A stretch of DNA of 64,000 bases from Amycolatopsis tucumanensis (lineage in GTDB: Bacteria > Actinomycetota > Actinomycetes > Mycobacteriales > Pseudonocardiaceae): contig NZ_JAKGSD010000035.1 of assembly GCF_021654135.1 (NCBI RefSeq), positions 21,514-85,513 on the forward strand, read 5' to 3'. The first letter of the stretch is position 1; each line of letters opens with the position of its first letter. Under the pieces are notes generated by a model. That model saw only the letters and a list, made by a program, of their open reading frames with translations. It was not told where the DNA came from and did not search any database. The position numbers and the translations under genes were made by a program. This document shows positions 16,940-25,009 of this stretch, in pieces.

Positions 16940-17962
16940 CTACCAGCCTTCCGGCGGCTCCACGAACGCTTTGCCCAGATCCGTGGTCAGCTTCAGGGCG
17001 CGGCGCACCCAGTCCGCGGTCGCCCCGGCGAAGCCGCACGTCGGCGTCGGCACCGCGCGCTCGGCCAGCGTCGAGCGGTTGAACCCGAGCCGGTCGGCCA
17101 GCGCCAGCGCGGGCTGCGCCAGCTCCCGCAACGCGGGTCGCCGGGCCGGTTCCAGCGCAGGCACCAGGCCGAGGAACAGCACGGTCCCGCTGTCCCAGGC
17201 CTCCCCCAGCTCGTCGAGCAGGGTCGAGGGCGCTCCGCCGAGCAGCGTCGCGTCGATCGCCAGCGCACCCGCGCCCGCGGCGTGCAGGAGGCCGACCGGC
17301 GGCCGCGCGGCGCAGCAGTGCACGACGACCGGCTGCCCGGTCAGCTCGCCGGCCCGCTCGATCACGCGGCTCAGCAGTTCCCGCGCCTCCGGTTCAGGGA
17401 CCGCAGGGACGGTGCCGTAGCCCGACGGGGTCGGCAGCGAACCGGCGAGCACGGCGGGCAGGGTCGGCTCGTCGAACTGGACCACGACCTCCGCGCCGGT
17501 GCGCGCCTTGAGCTCGCCGACGTGCGCGGCGAGCCCCTCCAGCGCCGATTCGGTGAACTCGCGCACCGCGCCGCGGTCGGTGAGCACGCGGTGCCCGCGC
17601 GGCAGCTCGATGCCGGCGGCCAGCGCCCACGGCCCGGCCAGCTGCGTCTTGATCACGGGCGCGGCACCCGCCTCGGTGACCGCGTCGAGGTCCCAGCGCA
17701 GCAGGTCCACCGCGCGCCGGTGGTCGTGCCCCGGGCGCGCCGCGACCCGGTAACCGCTGGGCACGACCTCGATCGCGAGGTCCACCAGCATCGCGGCGGT
17801 CCGGCCGATCAGGTCCGCCCCGACGCCGCGGGCAGGCAGCTCCGGCAGGTGCGGGAAGTCGGGCAGCTCGCCGAAGACGACGGCGGCCGCCTCCGCCGGG
17901 TCGGCGCCGGGCATCGATCCCACCGCGGTGGCCGCACCGGGTGGCCAGACGTGTTCGCTCAC
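16940..17962 (-). CDS. Methionine synthase II-like (cobalamin-independent, MetE C-terminal type) protein
   Basis: A 340-residue protein of the UROD/MetE-like barrel superfamily, equal to only the C-terminal catalytic half of MetE. Zinc-ligand-like residues are present: HCCA in VVVHCCAARPPVG and CGFAG near the C-terminus; VVVQFDEPTLP resembles the MetE substrate loop. Mycobacterial Rv3015c is of this type and sits next to ligA. True methyl transfer to homocysteine is not established for this subfamily. The GTG at 17962 (SEHVWPPGAATAVGSMPG) is chosen as the fold begins there. Confidence 0.8.
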   Translation of the reverse strand: MSEHVWPPGAATAVGSMPGADPAEAAAVVFGELPDFPHLPELPARGVGADLIGRTAAMLVDLAIEVVPSGYRVAARPGHDHRRAVDLLRWDLDAVTEAGAAPVIKTQLAGPWALAAGIELPRGHRVLTDRGAVREFTESALEGLAAHVGELKARTGAEVVVQFDEPTLPAVLAGSLPTPSGYGTVPAVPEPEARELLSRVIERAGELTGQPVVVHCCAARPPVGLLHAAGAGALAIDATLLGGAPSTLLDELGEAWDSGTVLFLGLVPALEPARRPALRELAQPALALADRLGFNRSTLAERAVPTPTCGFAGATADWVRRALKLTTDLGKAFVEPPEGW

Positions 17963-18129
17963 ACCCCGATTCTCCAAGGCCGCCCGGCCGGTCGCGCCCC
18001 CGGCCCCGCGGGCGGCCCGGAAAATGGCGCCGGGAGGAATAGCGGAAAGGTGTCGATGTCGGAAAATCCGGTCAACCGGACATTTCTCCGCAATTCCCCG
18101 GTCGTCTCCCGTTCTTGATTTCCGCTGGC

Positions 18130-18135
18130 TAACCT
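18130..18135 (+). promoter_or_regulatory. Leaderless-type -10 element
   Basis: TAACCT ends 8 nt before the ATG at 18144; no Shine-Dalgarno sequence is visible. Confidence 0.45.
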
Positions 18136-18143
18136 TGACGGGC

Positions 18144-18689
18144 ATGACGAGCGGTTCGCGGCACGCGGGCGGTGGCACCCTGTTCACCGAGCCCTTCCTG
18201 GTGGTCAGCCACCGTGCCGGGGCGGCAGGGCCCGGCGTGCGGGACCAGCACGGGCGACCGCTGGGAACCGTCGCGGAAACCGATCACGGCGCGTTCCGGA
18301 AAACGTTGTGGGCGCTCACCGGATCCGCCCGCTTCCGCCCGAACTGTTTCGCCGTCCGCGACTCCGGCGGAAGTGTCGTGCTGAAAGTGCGGGCACACGA
18401 CTCGCGCTTTCTGGTGACGCGCGCGGACGGCACGCCGATCGGCGGGATCGCGCCCGACGGGCCGGACCGGTTCACGCTGTCGGCCCACGGCCGCCCGGCC
18501 GGGGTGCTGGAGCACCGGCGGCCGCGTGAGTTCAGCATCACCGACGCCGCCGGCCGGGAAGTGGCGCGCTCGGCGGAGGGGGACGGCCGCGACTACGTCG
18601 TGGAGGTGTTCGCGCAGCTCACGGATCCGCTGGCGAGCCTGGTGATCGCCGCGGCGCTGACCCTGGACACCGCGCTGCGCCCGGGGTGA
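18144..18689 (+). CDS. LURP-one/phospholipid scramblase-like protein
   Basis: A 181-residue protein built of beta-strand repeats: VRDQHGRPLGTVAE, FAVRDSGGSVVLKV, LVTRADGTPIGGIAPD, FSITDAAGREVARSAEGDG. The alternation of "D-x-x-G-x-x-[V/L]" turns is the pattern of the tubby/LURP-one/scramblase-related family, and the C-terminal hydrophobic helix (LASLVIAAALTLDTAL) matches the buried helix of that fold. Function in bacteria is unknown. No signal peptide. It is the first gene of the accessory block. Confidence 0.65.
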   Translation: MTSGSRHAGGGTLFTEPFLVVSHRAGAAGPGVRDQHGRPLGTVAETDHGAFRKTLWALTGSARFRPNCFAVRDSGGSVVLKVRAHDSRFLVTRADGTPIGGIAPDGPDRFTLSAHGRPAGVLEHRRPREFSITDAAGREVARSAEGDGRDYVVEVFAQLTDPLASLVIAAALTLDTALRPG

Positions 18690-18710
18690 CGTGGGTCTCA
18701 ACCACGGCAG

Positions 18711-18752
18711 GTGGACTTTCCACCCGGGAAGTTCCAAAGTGAAATTTCCCGG
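18711..18752. promoter_or_regulatory. Inverted repeats upstream of the MBL hydrolase gene
   Basis: GTGGA-CTT-TCCAC (18711-18723) is directly followed by CCGGGAA (18724-18730) pairing with TTCCCGG (18746-18752). The AT-richer stretch sits 23-64 bp before the GTG start and is a plausible operator, though a mRNA hairpin is also possible. Confidence 0.4.
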
Positions 18753-18774
18753 TCGGAAAGGACGATGAGGTCTC

Positions 18775-19815
18775 GTGGAAGCAACTCCGGAAGGCAGCGC
18801 CGAGTGGAGCGAGCCCGGCCTGTACACCGTGGCACCGGGCGTGCACCGGATCCCGTTGCCGCTGCCCAACGACGGGCTGCGGGCCGTCAACGTCTACGCC
18901 CTCACCGAGGGTTCCGAGCTGGTGCTCATCGATTCCGGCTGGGCGCTGGACGAGGCGCGCGAGCAACTCGCCGCCGCGCTCAAGGGGCTGGGCGCCGAAC
19001 TCGGTGACGTGAGCCAGTTCCTGGTCACCCACGTGCACCGCGACCACTACACGCAGGCGGTCGCGCTGCGGCGGGAGTTCGGCGGGCGGATCGCGCTGGG
19101 CTCGCTGGAGGAGCCGTCGTTGCGCATGACGGCGGACCCGGACGTGGTGCCGCTCATCGGGCAGATCCGGTCGCTGCGCATGTGCGGCGCGGATCCGGTG
19201 GCCGACGAACTGGTGCGGGTGTTCGAGATCCACGGCCGCAACACGGAGGCGTCGATCTGGGAGCAGCCCGACGAGTGGCTCACGCCGGGCCGCCGCGTCG
19301 TGCTTCCCGGCAGGCAGCTCGACGTCGTGCACACGCCGGGGCACACGGCCGGGCACGTCGTGTTCGACGACGGCGCGGCGGGGCTGATGTTCACCGGCGA
19401 CCACGTGCTACCGCACATCACGCCGTCGATCGGTTTCCAGCCCGCGGTGGCGGAGATGCCGTTGCGCGACTTCCTGGACTCGCTGCGCCTGGTGCGGGGC
19501 ATGCCGGACCGGCGGATGCTGCCCGCGCACGGCCCGGTGTCCGACAGCGTGCACGCCAGGGTCGACGAACTGCTGGACCACCACGCCCAGCGGCTCGACG
19601 TCATCGCGACGACCATTGTGGACGGTGCCGCGACCGCGTACGAGTCGGCGCTGCGGCTGGGCTGGACGCGGCGGCAGCGCAAGCTGGACGAGCTGGACGT
19701 GTTCAACCGGATGCTGGCCGTCCTGGAGACCGCCGCGCACCTCGACCTGCTGGTCCACCAGGGCAAGCTGGCCCTGCTCGTCGAGGACGGGGTGCGCCGC
19801 TACTCGGTGGCCTGA
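18775..19815 (+). CDS. MBL-fold metallo-hydrolase
   Basis: A 346-residue metallo-beta-lactamase-fold hydrolase. Metal ligands are visible: HVHRDH (residues 86-91), the His in HTPGHTAGH, Asp in MFTGDHVLP and the His in MLPAHGPV. The C-terminal part from about 265 resembles the winged-helix domain found on many MBL-fold thioesterase-like proteins. Likely binds two zinc ions and hydrolyses a thioester or ester; substrate unknown. GTG at 18775 is preceded by GGAAAGGA. Neighbouring fatty acid genes fit, but do not prove, a role in acyl metabolism. Confidence 0.85.
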   Translation: MEATPEGSAEWSEPGLYTVAPGVHRIPLPLPNDGLRAVNVYALTEGSELVLIDSGWALDEAREQLAAALKGLGAELGDVSQFLVTHVHRDHYTQAVALRREFGGRIALGSLEEPSLRMTADPDVVPLIGQIRSLRMCGADPVADELVRVFEIHGRNTEASIWEQPDEWLTPGRRVVLPGRQLDVVHTPGHTAGHVVFDDGAAGLMFTGDHVLPHITPSIGFQPAVAEMPLRDFLDSLRLVRGMPDRRMLPAHGPVSDSVHARVDELLDHHAQRLDVIATTIVDGAATAYESALRLGWTRRQRKLDELDVFNRMLAVLETAAHLDLLVHQGKLALLVEDGVRRYSVA

Positions 19816-20054
19816 GCGGGTCGCAGGGGCGCCCGGGCGCGACTTCGCGTAGGGTGGGTGGCAGCGGGCGGGTTCGGTCGCCGTCGACGCCGGTTGCGAG
19901 GAGCACCGGAACGGTGAACCTGCCGCGATGCTGACGCTCGCCCCCCGCTGCCATCGACTCCGCCGGTCACGGGCTGTTTCCCGGGCCGGACGTCCTCACC
20001 ACCTGGCTGCCGCGCCAGACGGCGCCGGCCACCCCTTTTCAGGAGCTCACCTTG

Positions 20055-20219
20055 ATGCAGACCACCCGTCAGACCCGTACCCCGGACGCGGCCGCGCCCG
20101 TCCTGTTCAGCCACCCCCTGGCCGAGGAACCCACCCGGACCGCGGGCGAGGTCGACGTGACCCCCGCGCGGCACGTCCGCTTCGCGGCGCCGTCGTCCAC
20201 CCCGGCCCGCCGCCGCTGA
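20055..20219 (+). CDS. Possible 54-residue protein or remnant
   Basis: An ATG at 20055 with AGGAG 9 nt upstream opens a 54-codon frame rich in Ala, Pro, Thr and Arg, ending at TGA 20217-20219. No family is recognised. It overlaps the first recognisable fragment of the desaturase pseudogene by 4 bp. The rest of 19816-20215 holds nothing I can name. It may be the original 5' end of the decayed desaturase locus. Confidence 0.25.
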   Translation: MQTTRQTRTPDAAAPVLFSHPLAEEPTRTAGEVDVTPARHVRFAAPSSTPARRR

Positions 20220-20922
20220 CCGGCGCCACGGCGCCCACTTCGTCCGGAACCGGCAGCGACTACGCCGCCCTGTCGCGCGAGATCCGCGCCGCGGGCGCCC
20301 GGACCGCCTTCGCCTCCTCGGCGACAACTGGTGGCAGTTGCTGAGATCTTCCGGACGCGCCGCCCCGACGACACGCTGGGGACGCTGCGCGGCGGCCTGA
20401 TCGGCATGCACGAGGAACCTGCACGCCTCCGGCATCCGCTCGGTGTGGCGCGGCGAGACCAGGGCCCGGCGCCTCGAAGGCGCGCTGCTGGTCGCCCACA
20501 CCGTGGGGTACCTCGCCGCTGTGTTCCTCGTCCTGTCGCCCGGCATCGCCGTGTTGTTCGTCGTGGTGCACCAGGCGCTGTGGGGTGTCTACATGGGATG
20601 CTCGTTCGCCCCGAACCACAAGGGCATGCCGACGATGACCGGCGAGTCGCCGGACTTCCTGCGCAAGCAGGTGCTGACGTCGCGCAACGTCCGCGGCGGC
20701 TGGTTCACCGACTTCCTGCTCGGCGGGCTGAACTACCAGATCGAGCACCACCTGTTCCCCAGCATGCCCCGGCCGCACCTGCGGCACGCGCAGCCCATCG
20801 TGCGGCGGTTCTGCGCCGCGCACGGGATCTCCTACAGCGAGACCGGTCTGGTGCGGTCCTACCGCGAAGTGTTGCGGCACCTGCACGAAACGGGCGCGCC
20901 GCTGCGGGCCGGGACCGGGTAG
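20216..20922 (+). pseudogene. Fatty acid desaturase remnant
   Basis: Collinear fragments of a membrane fatty acid desaturase lie in different frames: SDYAALSREIRAAG (about 20258-20299), LLGDNWWQLL (about 20315-20344), EIFRTRRPDDTLGTLRGGLIGM (about 20344-20409), then a long intact C-terminal piece from RNLHASGIRSVWRGE to the stop at 20920-20922. That last piece keeps two membrane segments, FAPNHKGMP and the third histidine box QIEHHLFPSMPR. The first histidine box (GHDxxH) should lie between fragments 2 and 3 and the second (HxxHH) between fragments 3 and 4; both are missing. The di-iron centre cannot form. The 160-residue C-terminal piece is open from a GTG at 20443 but would be inactive. Confidence 0.85.
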
Positions 20923-20927
20923 TGTCG

Positions 20928-20953
20928 GTGGTGCCGGGACTTCCCGGCACCAC
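20928..20953. terminator. Palindromic hairpin after the desaturase remnant
   Basis: GTGGTGCCGGGA-CT-TCCCGGCACCAC is a perfect palindrome with 12-bp arms starting 5 bp after the desaturase stop. A second stem, CCGGCC with GGCCGG (20955-20973), encloses TTTT. It probably terminated desaturase transcription and now precedes the next gene. Confidence 0.5.
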
Positions 20954-20989
20954 ACCGGCCGTTTTCCGGCCGGGGACGGGAGCGCCGAC

Positions 20990-21460
20990 ATGACGTCGGG
21001 TTCACCCACATCCACCACCACCCCCCAGCAATCCGGGCCGGGTCTGCGCATGACGCTCAAGCCGGAGGCGCCTGCCACCGGGCAGGTCGACGGCGCGTGG
21101 TGGCCCAGGTCCCGCGACCTGTCCGCCGAATTGCCCGCGCTGCTCGCCGCCCTGACGGCCCGGCTCGGCGCCGTCGAGCGGTCGACCTACCACTTGGACG
21201 GCTGGAACCCCGCAGGCACCAAGCTCGCCACCGGCGGGCGCACGGTGCGGCTGGACGGGTTCCGGTCGCAGCGCCCCGGCACCGTCACCCTCGTCGGCAC
21301 GGGCATGCGCCGCCTGACGCTGCTGGTCGTGCCGCCGGAGACCACCGACGCCGCCGCCGCGAAGGCGATGCGCGACGCGTCCCTTCCCGGCGGCGACGAC
21401 AGCGTGGACAGCCTGATCGGCGACGAGCTCAGGAGAACTGCTCCCGCAGCTCGCGCTTGA
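20990..21460 (+). CDS. DUF5994-like hypothetical protein
   Basis: A 156-residue soluble protein. After a Ser/Thr/Pro N-terminus, LRMTLKPE followed by DGAWWPRSRDLSAELPALLAAL is the typical opening of the actinomycete DUF5994 family; the remainder has YHLDGWNPAG and LLVVPPETTDAAAAKAM. Function is unknown. The ATG has GGGAG 6 nt upstream. Its last 32 bp overlap the 3' end of the convergent acyl-CoA synthetase gene. Confidence 0.65.
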   Translation: MTSGSPTSTTTPQQSGPGLRMTLKPEAPATGQVDGAWWPRSRDLSAELPALLAALTARLGAVERSTYHLDGWNPAGTKLATGGRTVRLDGFRSQRPGTVTLVGTGMRRLTLLVVPPETTDAAAAKAMRDASLPGGDDSVDSLIGDELRRTAPAARA

Positions 21461-22919
21461 GGATCTTGCCCGAGGCGTTGCGCGGGAGGTCCGGGACGAA
21501 CCGGATGGCCTTCGGCACCTTGAACGCGGACAGCCGTTCCCGGACGTGGGCGATCAGATCCTCCGGCGTGACGTCCTCTTTGGACACCACAACCGCGGTG
21601 ATCGCTTCGATCCACTTCTCGTCGGGGACGCCGATCACCGCGGCTTCGGCCACCGCCGGGTGCGTGTAGAGCGCGTCCTCGACCTCGCGGGACGCCACCA
21701 GCACACCGCCGGTGTTGATCACGTCCTTGATGCGGTCGACGACGTAGATGTAGCCCTCCTCGTCGATCCGCACCAGGTCGCCGGAGTGGAACCAGCCGCC
21801 GTGGAAGGCTTCCGCCGTCTCCTCGGGCTTGTCCCAGTACCCCTCGCACAGCTGCGGGCTCCGGTAGACGCATTCCCCGGACTCGCCCGGCGCCACGTCG
21901 TTGCCCTCGGCGTCGACCACGCGCAGCTCGACGAACAGCACCGGGCGGCCGGCCGAGTCGGGGCGCTCGGCGTGATCCTCGGGGCGCAGGATCGTCGCCA
22001 GCGGGCCGATCTCGGACTGCCCGAAGCAGTTGTAGAAACCCAGCTCCGGCATGGCTTCCCGGAGGCGGTCGAGCACCGGCCCCGGCATGATCGACGCGCC
22101 GTAGTACGCCTTGCGCAGCGCGCTCAGGTTTCGGGAGCCGAAGTCGGGGTGGTTGGCCAGCGCGACCCACAGCGTCGGCGCGGCGAAGAACGCGCCGTGC
22201 CGGTCCTCGGCCAGGCGGCGCAGGATGTCCGTCGGATCCGGCGTTTCCAGGAGCGTGTTCGTCGCGCCGACGGCCAGCCACGGGACGAGGAACACGTGCA
22301 TCTGCGCCGAGTGGTAGAGCGGCATGACGTGCAGCGGGTCGTCGTCCGCGGTGAGGTCGAGGCCGGTGATGCACGAGAGGTACTCGTGCACCAGCGCGCG
22401 GTGGGTCATCATCGCACCCTTGGGTCGGGACGTCGTGCCGGAGGTGTACAGCAGCTGCACGAGGTCGCCGTCGGCCACGTCGACGTCCAGCGCGGGCGCC
22501 TCGCCGGACAGCGCGACCAGCGCGCCCTCGGCGTCGCGCAGCGGCACCACCTGCTCCAGCGGCGGCAGGTTGCCCGCCAGGGCGGGGTCGGCGAGCGCGA
22601 CGCGGCTGCCGGACTGCTCGACCAGGTAGGCCAGCTCGCCGCCGGTGAGGTTGTAGTTGACGGGCACGTGCACGAGCCCGGCGCGGGCGCACGCGAGGAA
22701 GCCGATCAGGTAGGCGTCGGAGTTCTTGCCGTACGCGGCGACCCGGTCGCCCTTGGCCAGCCCGAGGCCGAGCAGGTGCGCGGCGGCGCGGGTGATGGCG
22801 GCGTCGAGCTCGGCATAGGTCCAGGTGCGGTCGGCGAACTTCAGCGCGACGCGAGCGGGCCAGCGCGCCGCGCTGCGCCGGAGGATGTCCGCGACGGTGC
22901 TGGAGCGGAGCGTGGTCAA
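21429..22919 (-). CDS. Acyl-CoA synthetase (AMP-forming, FadD-like)
   Basis: A 496-residue member of the ANL superfamily. The ATP-binding loop is LLYTSGTTSRPKGAMM, then YNCFGQSEIGP (motif with aromatic and Glu), GWFHSGDLVRIDEEGYIYVVDRIKD and the C-terminal Lys in PRNASGKILKREL. It activates a carboxylic acid, probably a fatty acid, with ATP and CoA. The TTG at 22919 is chosen because GGAGGAG lies 5 nt upstream; a longer frame to 22976 would cross the divergent GNAT promoter. Substrate chain length is not visible. Confidence 0.9.
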   Translation of the reverse strand: MTTLRSSTVADILRRSAARWPARVALKFADRTWTYAELDAAITRAAAHLLGLGLAKGDRVAAYGKNSDAYLIGFLACARAGLVHVPVNYNLTGGELAYLVEQSGSRVALADPALAGNLPPLEQVVPLRDAEGALVALSGEAPALDVDVADGDLVQLLYTSGTTSRPKGAMMTHRALVHEYLSCITGLDLTADDDPLHVMPLYHSAQMHVFLVPWLAVGATNTLLETPDPTDILRRLAEDRHGAFFAAPTLWVALANHPDFGSRNLSALRKAYYGASIMPGPVLDRLREAMPELGFYNCFGQSEIGPLATILRPEDHAERPDSAGRPVLFVELRVVDAEGNDVAPGESGECVYRSPQLCEGYWDKPEETAEAFHGGWFHSGDLVRIDEEGYIYVVDRIKDVINTGGVLVASREVEDALYTHPAVAEAAVIGVPDEKWIEAITAVVVSKEDVTPEDLIAHVRERLSAFKVPKAIRFVPDLPRNASGKILKRELREQFS

Positions 22920-22945
22920 GGGGACTCCTCCTTCGGCGCCGGTGC

Positions 22946-22951
22946 CATACT
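22946..22951 (+). promoter_or_regulatory. Leaderless-type -10 element of the GNAT gene
   Basis: CATACT ends 8 nt before the GTG at 22960, within the 40-bp gap to the divergent acyl-CoA synthetase gene. Confidence 0.4.
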
Positions 22952-22959
22952 CGACTGTC

Positions 22960-23409
22960 GTGAGTGAGATCCACATTAGACGTGCCCGGCGCTCCGATGT
23001 CGAGGAGATCGTGGCGATGCTGGCCGACGACGACCTCGGCGCGCGGCGGGAGGCGCCCGGCGACCCGGCCTACCTGCGGGCGTTCGAGGCGATCGACGCC
23101 GATCCCGGCCAGCTGCTGGCGGTCGCGGAGCGGGACGGCGACGTGGTGGGCACGCTGCAGCTGACGTTCATCCCGGGCCTGTCCCGCCGCGGCGCGACGC
23201 GGGCGCTGGTCGAGGGCGTGCGGGTGCGGTCCGACCAGCGCGGCGGCGGGCTCGGGGCCAGGCTGATGGAGTGGGCGGTCGAGGAGTCCCGGCGGCGGGG
23301 CTGCGCGCTGGTGCAGTTCACCTCCGACGCCTCCCGCACCCGCGCGCACCGCTTCTACGAGCGGCTCGGCTTCGAGGCCACCCACCTCGGGTTCAAGCTG
23401 ATGCTGTAG
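22960..23409 (+). CDS. GNAT family N-acetyltransferase
   Basis: A 149-residue GNAT protein. The acetyl-CoA loop is VRSDQRGGGLGARLMEWAVEE and the last conserved segment is SRTRAHRFYERLGFEATHLGFKL. Start GTG at 22960 gives SEIHIRRARRSDVEEIV, the expected first strand and helix. Divergent from the acyl-CoA synthetase; its last 17 bp overlap the 3' end of the ArsR-type gene on the other strand. Substrate unknown. Confidence 0.88.
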   Translation: MSEIHIRRARRSDVEEIVAMLADDDLGARREAPGDPAYLRAFEAIDADPGQLLAVAERDGDVVGTLQLTFIPGLSRRGATRALVEGVRVRSDQRGGGLGARLMEWAVEESRRRGCALVQFTSDASRTRAHRFYERLGFEATHLGFKLML

Positions 23410-23725
23410 GCGGTTCCCAGTTCCGCACCAGGTCGAGCAGGCCCGGGAACCGCGCGTCGAGGTCGGCGACGCGCACCTCGCTGCGGCGCTCCAGCCCGTA
23501 CTGCCGCTGGGTCGTCACCCCGGCCTCGCGGAGCAGCTTGAAGTGGTGGGTCAGCGTCGACTTCGGGCGGTCGATCCCGAACCAGCCGCACGAGCGCGGC
23601 ACGCCCGGCGACTCCAGCAGCAGCTTCCGCACCATCCCGAGCCGCAGCGGGTCGCTGAGCGCGGACAGCACCACCTCCAGGCGCAGGTCCTCCCGCGCCG
23701 GCTGCGGCAACATCTCCTCCGTCAC
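23393..23725 (-). CDS. ArsR-family winged-helix regulator
   Basis: A 110-residue DNA-binding protein. The winged HTH covers about residues 12-90: VVLSALSDPLRLGMVRKLL, then KSTLTHHFKLLREAGVTTQRQYG. There is no CxC metal-binding motif in the recognition helix, so it is probably not a metal sensor. Divergent from an MFS transporter across 78 bp of AT-richer DNA full of related half-sites, so it likely represses that exporter and itself. Confidence 0.85.
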   Translation of the reverse strand: MTEEMLPQPAREDLRLEVVLSALSDPLRLGMVRKLLLESPGVPRSCGWFGIDRPKSTLTHHFKLLREAGVTTQRQYGLERRSEVRVADLDARFPGLLDLVRNWEPPTASA

Positions 23726-23803
23726 AGTTCGAATAATATCGTACTAGCGACTAGTTCGACTATCTTCCAACTAGTACGACAAAAATCGAACTAGGAGGAG
23801 ATC
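23726..23803. promoter_or_regulatory. ArsR/MFS divergent control region with repeated half-sites
   Basis: The 9-bp half-site TCG[T/A]ACTAG occurs at least four times in both orientations: TCGTACTAG and CTAGTTCGA form one inverted pair, followed by CTAGTACGA and TCGAACTAG. The region is strikingly AT-rich against the surroundings. AGGAGGAG before the GTG at 23804 is a strong ribosome-binding site. Confidence 0.7.
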
Positions 23804-25009
23804 GTGAAACGCACCGCCTGGCTCGCCGCCTGGCCGGTCCTCGCCGTGTTCGTCCTGTCCAACGCGCCGACCCCGCTCTACGTGCTGTGGCAGCGCGAAC
23901 TCGGCTTCTCCGCAGGCGTCCTGACGGTCGTCTTCGCCTGCTACATCGCGGGCCTGCTCGCCGCGCTCCTGGTCGCGGGTGTGGTCTCGGACCGGATCGG
24001 GCGCAAACCGGTCCTGCTGCCCGCGCTCGCGCTGGGCATCGTGGCGTGCGTCCTCTTCGCGACGGCCGGTTCGGTGCTCGTGCTGGCGGTCGCGCGGTTC
24101 CTCACCGGGCTCGCGGTGGGCGCCGCCGTCTCCGCGGGCATGGCCGTGGTGCACGACGTCGCCCCGGGACAGGGCAAGACCGCGGCGCTGGCGTCGTCGA
24201 CCGCGATGGTCCTCGGCGCGGGTCTCGGGCCACTGCTGGCCGGTGTCGCGTCGGAAACCCTGCCGGGGCCGACCGTGACGATCTTCCTCGCCGAGATCGT
24301 CCTGCTCGTCTCCGCCGCGGTCGTCGTCGCCCGGCTGCCGCTGCCCCGCCCGGTGAGCACGATCCGCACCTGGATCCGGATCCCGCAGGTCCACCCCGGC
24401 GGGCGGAGCGCGGTCCTGCGCGGCATCGCCGTGTTCGCGCCGGGCATCACGGCCACGTCGTTCGTGCTCTCGCTGGGCCCGTCCGTCCTCACCGAGCTGC
24501 TGGGCACCACCAACCGGATCGTCGCCGGCGCACTCGCGTTCGTCATGTTCCTCGGCGCGACGGGCGTCCAGTTCGCGGTGCGCGACCTGCCGGTGCGGGC
24601 GATCCTGCTCGCCGGCGCCGCCTCCACCACGGCAGGCATGGTCGCGCTGGTCGTCTCACTGCAGACGTCGTCGCCTGCCCTGCTCGCGGTCGCCGCGGTG
24701 CTCGCCGGGGCCGGTCAGGGCATGGGCCAGTTCGGCGGCCTCACCCTGATCAACGCGAGCGTCCCGGCGAACCGGCTCGCCGAGGCGACCGCGGCGCAGA
24801 ACGTCGGCGGCTACGTGCCCGCCGCGGTCCTGCCGCTCGCCGCCGGGTTCCTCAGCGACGCCACCGGTCTCGCCACCAGCGCGACCGCGTTCGGCGCCGT
24901 CGTGACCGCCGCCGCGGTGGCGGGCGGCCTCGTCGCGGGACGAGGCCGCCCCGCCCGTCAGGTCGCCGCCTCCACCGGGCTGCGGAACTGCGCCGAGTAC
25001 AGCCGGTAG
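23804..25009 (+). CDS. MFS transporter
   Basis: A 401-residue protein with about 12 hydrophobic segments. The loop 2-3 motif GVVSDRIGRKPVL is the MFS signature (G-x-x-x-D-R-x-G-R-K). Likely a drug/proton antiporter; substrate unknown. It is under the divergent ArsR-type regulator. Its last 52 bp overlap the 3' end of the ABC transporter gene on the opposite strand, an unusually long convergent overlap. Confidence 0.88.
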   Translation: MKRTAWLAAWPVLAVFVLSNAPTPLYVLWQRELGFSAGVLTVVFACYIAGLLAALLVAGVVSDRIGRKPVLLPALALGIVACVLFATAGSVLVLAVARFLTGLAVGAAVSAGMAVVHDVAPGQGKTAALASSTAMVLGAGLGPLLAGVASETLPGPTVTIFLAEIVLLVSAAVVVARLPLPRPVSTIRTWIRIPQVHPGGRSAVLRGIAVFAPGITATSFVLSLGPSVLTELLGTTNRIVAGALAFVMFLGATGVQFAVRDLPVRAILLAGAASTTAGMVALVVSLQTSSPALLAVAAVLAGAGQGMGQFGGLTLINASVPANRLAEATAAQNVGGYVPAAVLPLAAGFLSDATGLATSATAFGAVVTAAAVAGGLVAGRGRPARQVAASTGLRNCAEYSR

